43,406 bases of DNA from Candidatus Heimdallarchaeota archaeon (GCA_030611665.1 JAUWPI010000003.1:1-43406); one strand, 5' to 3'; shown: positions 19,044 to 29,403, counted from the first letter of the stretch. Numbers and translations: made by a program. The notes: a model not told the origin generated them from the letters alone.

Positions 19044-21548
19044 CTATTTCTCACGAAGATAATAGTCTGGCGATGCTACGAATCTTTTATCTTCGTCAAC
19101 ATCTCCTTCTTCAATATCTGATGCTATTTCATCCATTATTTCCTTATCACTAATATCTGCGAGAATCTTTTGTTTCTCAACAGTGATAACCCGACCCAGG
19201 TCTATAGTTCTAGGCTTGAATTTAGTCATAGTTTCTTCAATTTCCTCAATTTTAGTTATCTTTCCTATGAGATTCATAAAGGTCATAACCATATCGGGAC
19301 GAAGTGCTAATTGTGGAGCGATACTCAAGAGTTTTCCAATTGAAATCGCCAAATTATAAACGAAATTACTGTCCTTTTCTAACAACTTCGCAGGATTGGA
19401 ATTAACGAATGATGCTATAAGAAGCAAATCTATTGAAGTCCATAAGTTTAGTACAGGTTTCTCTTTGAGTTCTAAATTATGGATAACTCCAAGCTCAGTA
19501 CCTTTTACATTCTCAACAACCTTTCCTCGTATGTTAAAAACATCAGCTATGGAGAATTGTTGTGCTCCATAATCTAATAAAATGTGTTCACTTACAATTT
19601 TTAGATTCCCAACAGAGTACAAATCATATTTTGAGCTTTCTACAGTATCTGGTAAGATACCAGTGTTTTTCTCTATTAAGATTTTCTTCAGAAATTCAGG
19701 ATTCTCGATTTCTTTTGCAGACATACCAAATTCTTTAGATAGTTCTTTAATGACAATTTTCTTTTTATCTGCTGATAAAATTTCTGTCTCATTAATTGAA
19801 TCAGTTGCAAAGAGAAAATCATGAATAAAATCGAAAAGATCATCAGATAAGTTTAGTCTTTTAGATACTAGAAAATAACCTTTGCTTGGATGATAAATTA
19901 CTGATTTAGCTGTTCCAACAATCTGATTGAATACGTTCTTGATTTCTATGTCTTGTTTTTCTGTAAGTAAGCTAGTGAAATTATTGCTCTCAGTAGGATT
20001 ATAATATGGTAATAAAGAACCACTCAATTGAATATTTTCGTTTTTAATTCTAATTTCACGTTGAGTTTTTGAGATAGATTCAAGTGGAACAAAGAGATAA
20101 TTTATTGGTTGCAGCATAACTTTCTTTATTTCTCCTGCTAATTCCACATTTTTCCTGTTACAATACTCAATAATTGTCTCAGGTATGAGGAAACTGAATG
20201 GAACATGAGGAAGAGTATTTACTAATTCATTCAAGATATACTCTTTTTTATCTTCTTCAGTTTCTATACCTTCTGTTTCCTCTGTAGATAAAAAGTTATC
20301 ATAAATTCTCCTTGCCATTGAAAGAGAAATCTCTTGTTGTTGTAGAATTAGTATTCCATACTTTTCAGCTAGTTTAGCAGGGCCCATTAAGAAACCAACT
20401 AAATCATTTTGTTCATCAATTACAGGTTTCCCAGTAAACTTCCATAGTGTTCTTAATTCGGATAATACCATATAGTCCAAATCTTTGGTTTCAGTACTGG
20501 AAGCTATAGAAACTTTATTTTTCAATTGCTGAAAACTAACAACTTCACTATAACGTTGAATCTTAGTTTCTATATCAATAGCTAGATCCTTGAAATAGGG
20601 CGTAACGATTTCTTGAAAACGCAGATGTTCTCCATAGATCTGATCCATTGCGTCTATATCACGTGTATAGTCATTGATATCATCATCAAGTAGTTCTTCA
20701 TAGATATCAAACTGTTTCATGTTATGATCCATAATTTCTTTCTGTTTTTTAGTAAGTTTTTCTTTATTAATTTCATAGAAAAGAGCGAATCTTTCTTTCT
20801 CTTGTAAGATCTCCATTTTCCATTTAAGGGTATCTTGAGCTGCTTTACGAAGAATCGGTCTGTTACGAAGAACTCTGTCGTTAATTTCGAAAATTATCCC
20901 TTTCAATTCAGGTTTATCTGTTTCTAATCTTCTTAAACGGTTAATATTTTCGCTAAGTTCATTGTTAAAGAGCAGGAAATTGTTATGAGTATTTTTGAAC
21001 AGATGATCTTTAGAAACAGAAAAGAGGAGCTCAGATAATTTGTAGAAATGCTGGAATATCTTGTGTTGTTTAGCCTCTACTTCATTTTTACTTGTCATAT
21101 ATTCTTGATCATCTAATTTTCCAGAAACATAATCTTGTTCTAAATTCATTTCCTCTTCGAAGGTTTTAGTAGCCGCTTTGATGGCCATGTGCATAACATA
21201 ACGTACTTTTAATTCTTCGATTTCAAGAATTGGCATATTCTTTAGCTCCATCATTGGTAGTTCTAGGGTTCTTTGAGGTACCGATGGAATGGAAGTGTCA
21301 ACTACCACTTGGTCAATCTGTTGAATATCTGATTCTAGTTCGGGAAGAGCTTTCTTAGTTTCTGCAATTTTTTGTGTTTCTTCTTTAGATTTCAATGCAG
21401 TTGGAAGACTAGTGAGGATTTCTTGATATTTGTTCTTTAGAGTTTGATAGGTTCTCCTATCGATAGACCCTCGAATATAGCGAAGATCTAAATCTCTTAT
21501 GAATCGGAGAATTCTACGTTTCTTAACTGTGGATTCTTCAGCAGACAT
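19044..21548 (-). CDS. Large conserved-looking helical protein of unknown function, SHOCT-like segments near N-terminus
   Basis: Single 834-aa ORF; IRDLDLRYIRGSIDRRTYQTLKNKYQEIL and LEQDYVSGKLDDQEYMTSKNEVE resemble SHOCT-type 'xLDxxYxxGxIxxxxYxxxK' motifs; rest unrecognised. Confidence 0.8.
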   Translation of the reverse strand: MSAEESTVKKRRILRFIRDLDLRYIRGSIDRRTYQTLKNKYQEILTSLPTALKSKEETQKIAETKKALPELESDIQQIDQVVVDTSIPSVPQRTLELPMMELKNMPILEIEELKVRYVMHMAIKAATKTFEEEMNLEQDYVSGKLDDQEYMTSKNEVEAKQHKIFQHFYKLSELLFSVSKDHLFKNTHNNFLLFNNELSENINRLRRLETDKPELKGIIFEINDRVLRNRPILRKAAQDTLKWKMEILQEKERFALFYEINKEKLTKKQKEIMDHNMKQFDIYEELLDDDINDYTRDIDAMDQIYGEHLRFQEIVTPYFKDLAIDIETKIQRYSEVVSFQQLKNKVSIASSTETKDLDYMVLSELRTLWKFTGKPVIDEQNDLVGFLMGPAKLAEKYGILILQQQEISLSMARRIYDNFLSTEETEGIETEEDKKEYILNELVNTLPHVPFSFLIPETIIEYCNRKNVELAGEIKKVMLQPINYLFVPLESISKTQREIRIKNENIQLSGSLLPYYNPTESNNFTSLLTEKQDIEIKNVFNQIVGTAKSVIYHPSKGYFLVSKRLNLSDDLFDFIHDFLFATDSINETEILSADKKKIVIKELSKEFGMSAKEIENPEFLKKILIEKNTGILPDTVESSKYDLYSVGNLKIVSEHILLDYGAQQFSIADVFNIRGKVVENVKGTELGVIHNLELKEKPVLNLWTSIDLLLIASFVNSNPAKLLEKDSNFVYNLAISIGKLLSIAPQLALRPDMVMTFMNLIGKITKIEEIEETMTKFKPRTIDLGRVITVEKQKILADISDKEIMDEIASDIEEGDVDEDKRFVASPDYYLREK

Positions 21549-21732
21549 TATTAATAATGTAAAGTGACCACACCTAAAAATATGTTCCTAAACATCCGAA
21601 AAAACACCTCCTATTTTTTTGGCTGAATTTCTAAATAGTTAATGAAGCATTAGCATGAGTTCATCGACTAAACACCTTAGAAAGAATAAGAATTAGAAAC
21701 TTATGTAAATTCTTTTAAGTTCCACATTTTCT

Positions 21733-22431
21733 TTGTGTTTGTTATCAATGGAAACTGTATCTGTAATTCTATTAGTGTTATTAATTTTCTTTTCTTTATT
21801 GCATCTACTAGGTGAATTCCTTGTTGATAATGGAAAAGAGAAATTCATGATTATTAGATATCTTACAAAACCCTTTCTCATGCCATTACTTCTATTATTC
21901 TATGTTATTGGAAACGTTAATATCAATTGGTTAATCAGTAGTGCTATAATTGGTGGATTTGTAGGTGACATCTTCTTGATGCTACCTGATCCTGAGAAAA
22001 CTCGTAAATGGTTAAGAATAGGTCTAGTCTCCTTCCTTGTAGGACATATTTTATACATAGCTGCTTTTATCTATATAGCAGGAAATTTTGCTCATTTTGT
22101 CTGGTGGAGTGTTTTACTTGTGATACCTTTTGTAATTGCAGCAGTTATAGTCCATCCACGTTTGACTAAACATACTGGCAAAATGACAATAGCTGTAACT
22201 ATATACATTATTGTAATTGGGTTAATGGGAATAAGCACAACTTTCCTTTTCGGTTATGGAACAATCGGGGGAATACTACTTCTGTACATAGGAGCATGGA
22301 TGTTTGCAGTTTCAGATACAATAAATGGATATGTAAAATTTGTTAGCGTGTTTAAGTATGAAAGAGTTATTACAATGTTTACATATATAACAGGTCAACT
22401 AATGATTGTGCTAGGTGTTATATTTCTATAG
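21733..22431 (+). CDS. YhhN/TMEM86-like membrane protein (lysoplasmalogenase family)
   Basis: KPFLMPLLLLFYV, SAIIGGFVGDIFLMLP, LVGHILYIAAFI, GAWMFAVSDTINGY motifs in a multi-TM context. Confidence 0.78.
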   Translation: MCLLSMETVSVILLVLLIFFSLLHLLGEFLVDNGKEKFMIIRYLTKPFLMPLLLLFYVIGNVNINWLISSAIIGGFVGDIFLMLPDPEKTRKWLRIGLVSFLVGHILYIAAFIYIAGNFAHFVWWSVLLVIPFVIAAVIVHPRLTKHTGKMTIAVTIYIIVIGLMGISTTFLFGYGTIGGILLLYIGAWMFAVSDTINGYVKFVSVFKYERVITMFTYITGQLMIVLGVIFL

Positions 22432-22812
22432 ATCAACATTATCTTTGCTTCTTTCACATGTATAACAAGCGTTGAACATCAGTTATCAGATTGTTTTTAC
22501 CTAGGGTAGAATCCCCACTTGGTGACCGATATATCTCAGTCTACAACTATTTTCATTAGAATCTTCAGACATACAAAAAAAAGAAAGAATATTGATTTAA
22601 CTTTTTGTTGCAAATGTACGTAATTCAATCTTTAAACAAAATAATGTCTAGAAGTGATTCTTTTCTTTTGTAATATCCTTCTTTTGTTCTAACTAAATAT
22701 TCTTCTAATAGTCATTTAGATTATTTTTAATTATTTTAACTATATCTTTTCCCAACTAATATTGAGTAAGATTTAAGCACTAAGAAAACTAATTTTACTT
22801 TGATGAATTATT

Positions 22813-23418
22813 ATGCCTGATTTAGCAACACATTTTGGATTATCTCTACTAATTAATATGGCTATCTTTGGAAGAAAAGAAAAAAAACAGTGGTTATGGA
22901 TTATTCTTTTATCCCCTCTGTCTGTTTATCACGATATAGATATCTTGTTTAAGCATAGAGTTATCTTACATTCTTTTTTGATTCAAGCTTTAGTTGTTGT
23001 AGCTGTTTATCTCCTAACAAAAAGAAATCTTTTCTTCACTGGAGTTGTAGCTGTTTATGTTTTTAGTCATATATTGATGGACATGAGCCAGTTTTATGTT
23101 GCTTGTTTTTGGCCATTATCTAATGGTGTCTTTTCTTTCCATTTTGATATATTTGTAAATATGTCTGACACTTTTATGATCGATTCTGATATTTCTGGTA
23201 ATTTTGAGAACAATTTCCCCAGCACAGGACTTGAACAGTGGGGAACTCTACTCTCCACTTTAGGGTTGTTGATATCTTTTTGCGCTGTTCTTGTATGGAT
23301 TATTCACTATTACAGATTGTCAAAAGATCATAAGAAAGAAATAGTCACGAAATCTGGTAGTAAATTAGTTAAGGAAAAACGGAGAGAAAAAAGTAGAAGG
23401 AGAGAAAAAAATGGTTAA
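22813..23418 (+). CDS. YdjM-like membrane-bound putative metal-dependent hydrolase
   Basis: MPDLATHFGLSLL, SVYHDIDILFKHRVILHSFLIQ, VFSHILMDMSQF pattern of His/Asp in TM segments. Confidence 0.65.
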   Translation: MPDLATHFGLSLLINMAIFGRKEKKQWLWIILLSPLSVYHDIDILFKHRVILHSFLIQALVVVAVYLLTKRNLFFTGVVAVYVFSHILMDMSQFYVACFWPLSNGVFSFHFDIFVNMSDTFMIDSDISGNFENNFPSTGLEQWGTLLSTLGLLISFCAVLVWIIHYYRLSKDHKKEIVTKSGSKLVKEKRREKSRRREKNG

Positions 23419-24076
23419 ATCCAAAAAGAAAATCCTGATAGGAATAATTATCATTCAATTGCTTCTTTTTTCAAATATAATCCAAGCAAACGGTGATATA
23501 ACTGTTATTGCTTCAAGAGTATCTAAGATTAGTGAGATAAAGGTAGATGATAACCCTAGATATTTGAAGCCCAATCATACCCTCTTCAGTTTTGATGCTG
23601 AAGCAGAAATTCTAAACAGAGATGATGAAAATCAAACAGTATCAGAGTTAGGAGATTTTGATCCCAAAGTCCGTATTTATGCTTCACTTGTTAATAAATC
23701 AATAGAACTGATCCAAAAAGTATCTTACTCTACTGCATGGACCGATTTCACTTATTCCCCAGGTATAACCACAGAATATGAACCAGTTAGGTTATATATT
23801 AATCAATCGGGATTATCTCACCTTCCAGATGGCAACTATACTCTAGATAGACCCATTAATACAGCGTCTAAATATGGGGCAGGTGAACCGGCAGAAGTTT
23901 TACTCACATTTTTCCAAATGATCTCTGGTATCATAAATATTACCTATACTAACTTTACAGTACTAACACTTCCAGAAGAAACATCCGCATTCTCAATTCA
24001 ATTAACAATTATCTTCTTAATTTCAATTGCAATTCTTGTTGTAAGGAGGAAAAGAACAAAAATATATTGCAAATAA
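23411..24076 (+). CDS. Secreted / membrane-anchored protein, unknown function (paralog of 40354..41037)
   Basis: Signal peptide, Asn-rich ectodomain with LPDGNYTL, C-term TM IQLTIIFLISIAILVVRRKR. Confidence 0.65.
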   Translation: MVKSKKKILIGIIIIQLLLFSNIIQANGDITVIASRVSKISEIKVDDNPRYLKPNHTLFSFDAEAEILNRDDENQTVSELGDFDPKVRIYASLVNKSIELIQKVSYSTAWTDFTYSPGITTEYEPVRLYINQSGLSHLPDGNYTLDRPINTASKYGAGEPAEVLLTFFQMISGIINITYTNFTVLTLPEETSAFSIQLTIIFLISIAILVVRRKRTKIYCK

Positions 24077-24489
24077 TTACTTGTATGATTTCCTCCCTTT
24101 TTTCTTATCCTTTCAACTATCTGAATGATTCCCCAAATAAACAAAGTCACCCCAGCAAAGAAGATAATAATCGCAAGAATTATCACTACTATTCCAAGAG
24201 GAAGCTTATCTCCTGTAAGACCAATACCAAAACCTACTTCTGCCCAATCTCCTCCAAAAGAAAGGAAAAGTAACCAAGAAGTATAAGCTAAAGGCATCAT
24301 CCATATCATCTGAGCAGAAATACCCAAGACAATTGGTACATACAGCCATATCGAACTCAAAAATAGTAGTAATTTGGCAATTACTTCTTTTACATTTATC
24401 TTGAATCTTTCCCTCACTTTAGTCCTCCCTACTTCTTTTTCTACGTCTATATCTTCTTCATCTGTGTTCAACTCATGGCTATCGCTCAT
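23998..24489 (-). CDS. Membrane protein resembling N-terminal half of the ICMT-like protein at 29404..30267 (catalytic half absent)
   Basis: IWLYVPIVLGISAQMIWMMPLAYTSWLLFLSFGGD...GVTLFIWGIIQIVERIRKKGG aligns with IWIYSPIIASILIPMAYMLPLAFSSWSMFAFFGNP...GLTLFIWGVITLVKVKKKKEG. Start overlaps upstream stop (ATGA). Confidence 0.72.
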   Translation of the reverse strand: MSDSHELNTDEEDIDVEKEVGRTKVRERFKINVKEVIAKLLLFLSSIWLYVPIVLGISAQMIWMMPLAYTSWLLFLSFGGDWAEVGFGIGLTGDKLPLGIVVIILAIIIFFAGVTLFIWGIIQIVERIRKKGGNHTSNYLQYIFVLFLLTTRIAIEIKKIIVN

Positions 24490-26192
24490 ATGATTTTTCC
24501 TCTTTTTAGTTGTCTATTAACATAATAATAAACTCCCCCGTAAAAAGGAATGGCTAAAAGAAACATAAAGTACCAATAATTGCTCTTATCCTTACTTGTG
24601 GGGTCTTCAGGGGATATAGTAGGTGGATATTCTGGGGGTTCAGATAAGGGATAAAGATCTGAAGCAAAAGCAAAACCTGCAATATCGTAACGGATGGTTC
24701 CGTTCCAATTCGACCAATAATTTCCCTCTTGCGTCGCTTCCTCGTGCCAGGTATTATTCTCTCCTGCATCATATCCTTGAGATGTGCTACCGATTTTGTT
24801 TCTCACAAAGGTATTATGATGAACCAGATTGTTTGATGAGGTGTCATCAATCATAACTCCATAACCAGTATTCTCAAGTAGATTGTTATATGTTATCAAG
24901 CAATTACTTGAATTGACTAAGCTAAGACCATTATTATTATTGTCTGAAAGTGTATTATTCACTAATATACTGTTTGTACTCTCACTCACAAGTATACCTT
25001 GTTTCGTACTATTTTTGCAGTAATTATTTTCTAATGTAATGGTATCAGACTCATAAACACCTATCCCATTTTGATTATCAATACAAGTATTATTACTAAT
25101 TATTAAATCAGCACTTCTGGAAATATAAAGCCCTCCCCATTCATTATTAACAAAATAGTTGCTTGCTATTGTGGCACTGTCAACAGAAGAAATGTATCCA
25201 GCATCATAATTATCAAACAAATAATTATTCTTAAAAAGCAGATTAGGACAGAAAGATAGCCATAAAGTGTAATAACTTTGACTGAAACTACAATCTGAAA
25301 CTGTTAAATTACCACAGTGTCTTGCATAAAGGAGAAACTTAGCATCACTAAGATTTTGATTTCTTATGGTTGCATTAGCACAAAAAGAGAGTAAGATCTG
25401 TCCATAAGCTTCATCTGATAAATCTAGATTACTCTGATTACCAAAGAACCCTATTAATTTACTCTTTATCAAGTTGTTCTGAACGTTATATAGTTTGTAA
25501 TTATTCCAATCTGTGCATTCTAAACCACCATTTGTAAAAGAGTTATTGATGATATTGCTAAATGTAGAAGATTGTATTTCTAGTCCAACCATCCCTCCAT
25601 CTATTATAGTATTATTTGCTATTGTTGAGTAAGGAGAATAATGAAATAGCATCCCAACACCATAAAAATCTGTATCAATACACGTATTATTTGTTACATA
25701 AGCAAAATCACAACTTGTTATCCAAATACATCCACCATAATTATTTCTAATTTCGTTGAAAGTTACGGTGCAATTATCAGCTGAATTTATTTGTATGCCC
25801 CAATATCTTCCGTTAATAGTATTATTAGTGATGATTGCTGTGTTTGCGTCCACATGACTGATATAAATGCCACCATCAGTAAATGTGCAATTGCGAATAA
25901 GGAAGTGTTTTGTTGTTTGAATTATGTTAATATTTTGACTAGAACCTGACAAAGTATAATTCTCAATAACATATGGATCAGTAATATTTCCTGAACCTGG
26001 GAAACCATAAGTGATAAAATCTTCATCTGAATCTATCTCAAAATAGGGAGGAGCTGCTAATTCTATGGGAGAATAAGCTTCATCATTCATTGAGTTAGTG
26101 TGTGAGATGTTCAATGAAGAAATAATTATTATCAGGAGATAAGGAGCAAGAATCTTTTTCTTCAATTTCAGGTGGTAAGTGTTTTGCTTCAT
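24486..26192 (-). CDS. Right-handed parallel beta-helix (NosD-like) surface protein with C-terminal TM
   Basis: Repeated 'xxITNNTINGxxxGIQIxxxDNCTVTFNEI' repeats; GNYWSNWNGT; C-term TM YWYFMFLLAIPFYGGVYYYVNRQLKRGK. Start at 26192 preferred (AGAGGATTGAAATG). Confidence 0.85.
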   Translation of the reverse strand: MKQNTYHLKLKKKILAPYLLIIIISSLNISHTNSMNDEAYSPIELAAPPYFEIDSDEDFITYGFPGSGNITDPYVIENYTLSGSSQNINIIQTTKHFLIRNCTFTDGGIYISHVDANTAIITNNTINGRYWGIQINSADNCTVTFNEIRNNYGGCIWITSCDFAYVTNNTCIDTDFYGVGMLFHYSPYSTIANNTIIDGGMVGLEIQSSTFSNIINNSFTNGGLECTDWNNYKLYNVQNNLIKSKLIGFFGNQSNLDLSDEAYGQILLSFCANATIRNQNLSDAKFLLYARHCGNLTVSDCSFSQSYYTLWLSFCPNLLFKNNYLFDNYDAGYISSVDSATIASNYFVNNEWGGLYISRSADLIISNNTCIDNQNGIGVYESDTITLENNYCKNSTKQGILVSESTNSILVNNTLSDNNNNGLSLVNSSNCLITYNNLLENTGYGVMIDDTSSNNLVHHNTFVRNKIGSTSQGYDAGENNTWHEEATQEGNYWSNWNGTIRYDIAGFAFASDLYPLSEPPEYPPTISPEDPTSKDKSNYWYFMFLLAIPFYGGVYYYVNRQLKRGKII

Positions 26193-26420
26193 TTCAATCC
26201 TCTCAAAGCATCTTTTCTTGTACTTCAACCTATTTCATTTAACACATCTTAATTCTTTTTCACAAGTATTAGATCCGGATTAGTTTTTTCAGTCTGCTCA
26301 ATTTGCTTAAACATTCTTCTTTATTTATATATAAAAATCTATCTTGTTTGAGCGCTATAAAAGAATAGAAACATCATTGTGGATAGCTAACCAGAACAAC
26401 GCACATCAAACTATGATCGT

Positions 26421-27020
26421 TCACCTAGATAATGATACTAACCCAAGTACAATCCCATACTCGGCATTTTTTTCGTAATCAGCTTGATCTTTTCCTTCTT
26501 CTCTTATAACATCAAACGAACTTATAGATTTATGAAGTAGTTCTGTAGCTTTCTCTAAGTCTTGATTATTGAATAATATCAATTTACTAAACGGAAGTGT
26601 TTCTTTTTCCATTTGTTCTTTTATCTCTTCGTTAGACATAGTTGAAACATCTATAATCTGTTTACTTATTGCAAAGGCTGTTAGATAAAGTTGAAATAGT
26701 ATAGCGTCACGCATTTTTCCAGGAGAATCTCTCAATCCTCTCCTCAGCTCTCTCTCTTCTTTTTCATAAAATTTTTTGTTTATGGTATATGTTTTTTCTA
26801 TTAAATTTGTTCCAGCAACAACATTTGTCTTTGAAATTATCAATTCTCTTTCCTCTAAATGTTTCAAATGGTAGTAAATGTTCGTTTTTTTCAAATTCAG
26901 TTTTTTTGCAATTGCTTTTGCAGTGATACCATCACTTCTCATAATGTCGAACCATATTGCTATCTTTATTGGGTCATTCACGAGATCAAGAATATCAATT
27001 GAAACTCTAGATTTGCTCAT
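26421..27020 (-). CDS. ArsR-like winged-helix transcriptional regulator
   Basis: VNDPIKIAIWFDIMRSDGITAKAIAKKLNLKKTNIYYHLKHLEERELI; start at 27020 (MSKSRVS) preferred by alignment with paralog 30482..31090. Confidence 0.82.
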   Translation of the reverse strand: MSKSRVSIDILDLVNDPIKIAIWFDIMRSDGITAKAIAKKLNLKKTNIYYHLKHLEERELIISKTNVVAGTNLIEKTYTINKKFYEKEERELRRGLRDSPGKMRDAILFQLYLTAFAISKQIIDVSTMSNEEIKEQMEKETLPFSKLILFNNQDLEKATELLHKSISSFDVIREEGKDQADYEKNAEYGIVLGLVSLSR

Positions 27021-27311
27021 ATTTCTCAAATTAAAATAGATAGAAGAATTATAAATGTTCTGAATTTGATAGAAGTAGTATGTAGATTTAACAGGAAAGA
27101 GCAATTACCTTTCGACACATAGAGCGAAGATTCTCTTTCCGTTTCTTAATCTATTCTAATGTTAAGTATCGCTCTATCTGTGTAGAGAGACATTTATATA
27201 TTATGAATCGTAGAAAATAAACAATTTACACAATTTAAGAAGTAAATAATTGTCAAATCTAAACCAAAATACAACAATTTCAGACTTCTAGACTGTTAAA
27301 GGGTGAAATAG

Positions 27312-29393
27312 GTGAAAACAAGAAAATCCATGATCATAGTAATCGTTTTGTTAATCAGTGTGAATTCCTTTACACCAAATTTGAGTTTTGCTAAAAATAG
27401 TAACGGCAAACAAGTTCCAGAGACAAATTATGTTGACCAAGAACCAATTATCATTCTTAACGATGACAATTTTACAGATTATGGCTTTCCTGGTTCTGGA
27501 ACTCTTGTTAATCCATATAGAATTGAGGATCTGATTATTACTTCAAATGGTGAATACTCAATTTCAGTTCAAAATACAACAAGCTATTTCATAATTAGGA
27601 ATTGCTTTCTCAACTCAACAACTAACGGTATAAAACTAAAGGACATTGCATATGGAACTGCAGTGATAGAAGATAATCATTTTTCTAACTTTGTACTAGG
27701 GATAGGACTATACATAGAGAACTCTTCTTCTTGTGAAATCATTAACAATTCCTTTTCAAACACACGAACTGGTGTCATGACCGGACTAGGTTCTAATGAG
27801 TGTCTTGTCCGGAATAATTCCTTTGAGTATATTTTAGATGGGTGCTTTTTGATGCAAGAATCAAATGACTGCGAGATTAGCTCAAATGAGTGCTTCTCTT
27901 CGAGAAATTTCTTACATGCATACCATTGTAACAATTTAACAGTGGTTAACAATTACTGTAACGACGTGCAATCATTCGTATATGTGGGTTACTCCGAATT
28001 ATGTAATATTTCCAATAATATCTGTTATAATGTTGCTGAATCTGCTATAATTATTTCTAAAGTCGACATTTGCAATATTTCTTCAAATATTTGTAATACA
28101 AGCTTAGTTGGTTTCAGGGTAATATCTTCATCAAAAGTAGAAATAAACTCTAACATAATAGACGGAGGAATCTATGGTTTAGGAATTTATAAGTCCAGAG
28201 AATGTTATATCAAAAATAACAATTTCACAAAATGTGGTATTTCTATTGAAGAAATGGAAAAAGAAGATATTCATACTTGGATACTAGAAAATAATCATGT
28301 TAATGGAAAGACTCTCGGTTTCTACAAGCATAAAGGGGCAGGTTTTATAATAGAAGGTGATTATGGTCAACTTATTCTACTTAGTTGTTCCAAAGTAATT
28401 GTAAGGAATATCGAGATCGAAGAAACCAGCATGGGAATTGGTGTTTTTTATTGTTTTGATACAATAATCGAAAACTGTACGATTAATAATACGTTTAACA
28501 ATTTTGTTCTTTATGGATGCATTTCTTGTAACCTCACATCAAGTTACAGTTTTAATTCCACATATGGCATACTAATCGATAATTCAGAAAATTGCTTTAT
28601 TATCAATACTGAGTGTTATGAGAATGATTATGGGATTAGGGTTAGACAATCTGAATATTGTAGTATTAATAAGAATAGCATATATGAAAATACCTTCTAT
28701 GGAATTGAAATCCATTACTCAAATTACTGTAATATTACTGAAAATCAATGTTATCAAAATACAAAGAGCATTTATCTTCACAATGCTTTTACCATCATTA
28801 TCGAAAACAATGAAATATCAGCAAATCATCCAAATCTTGATTATAGTAAGAATTCTGCAGGGATTTATTCAACAATAGCTATGGAGGTTACAATCACACA
28901 GAATTCTTTTACTTATAATAACATAGGGGTGTTTCTTTCACTTGGACGTTATTTTACAATTTCTGATAATGAGTTCAAATATAATGAATATGGTATTGAC
29001 GGTTTTCACGTCTTAAACAGTGAAATCAAATACAATTTGTTCGAAGAAAGCGAATTTTATGCACTTACTTTAGGTTATTCTTCAACCGAAAATACTATTC
29101 ATCATAATGCTTTCATTAACAATAATAACGGGAAGATACAGGCTCTAGATAATGGTTCCAATAATACTTGGTATGAAGTAGAGACAGAAGAAGGTAATTA
29201 TTGGAGTGATTATCAAGGAACAGGGAATTACAGTATAGATGGTGAAGCTAATTCTTATGATCTTTATCCACTTGCAGAATCACCTATCTCTTCTCCACCA
29301 AACAACAATATTTACTATGCGTTTTTCTCACTGTTAGTACTAATTCCGATAACAGTATTACTAATCAAGAAATATAGAATTAAAAAAAATTAA
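27312..29393 (+). CDS. Right-handed parallel beta-helix (NosD-like) surface protein with C-terminal TM
   Basis: DDNFTDYGFPGSGTLVNPYRIEDLIIT, many 'SxxCxIxxNxCxxN' repeats, SNNTWYEVETEEGNYWSDYQGTG, C-term TM YAFFSLLVLIPITVLLIKKYRIKKN. Confidence 0.87.
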   Translation: MKTRKSMIIVIVLLISVNSFTPNLSFAKNSNGKQVPETNYVDQEPIIILNDDNFTDYGFPGSGTLVNPYRIEDLIITSNGEYSISVQNTTSYFIIRNCFLNSTTNGIKLKDIAYGTAVIEDNHFSNFVLGIGLYIENSSSCEIINNSFSNTRTGVMTGLGSNECLVRNNSFEYILDGCFLMQESNDCEISSNECFSSRNFLHAYHCNNLTVVNNYCNDVQSFVYVGYSELCNISNNICYNVAESAIIISKVDICNISSNICNTSLVGFRVISSSKVEINSNIIDGGIYGLGIYKSRECYIKNNNFTKCGISIEEMEKEDIHTWILENNHVNGKTLGFYKHKGAGFIIEGDYGQLILLSCSKVIVRNIEIEETSMGIGVFYCFDTIIENCTINNTFNNFVLYGCISCNLTSSYSFNSTYGILIDNSENCFIINTECYENDYGIRVRQSEYCSINKNSIYENTFYGIEIHYSNYCNITENQCYQNTKSIYLHNAFTIIIENNEISANHPNLDYSKNSAGIYSTIAMEVTITQNSFTYNNIGVFLSLGRYFTISDNEFKYNEYGIDGFHVLNSEIKYNLFEESEFYALTLGYSSTENTIHHNAFINNNNGKIQALDNGSNNTWYEVETEEGNYWSDYQGTGNYSIDGEANSYDLYPLAESPISSPPNNNIYYAFFSLLVLIPITVLLIKKYRIKKN

Positions 29394-29403
29394 GGTTTTC
29401 GCG

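Noticed and set aside
28618-28878. 86-aa plus ORF within beta-helix gene
   Set aside because: Alternative frame inside the repeat-rich beta-helix gene.
24486-29393. Short repeats in the beta-helix genes considered as a possible CRISPR array or satellite
   Set aside because: They are in-frame degenerate protein repeats with no constant DNA repeat or spacers; no CRISPR array or cas genes seen in the window.
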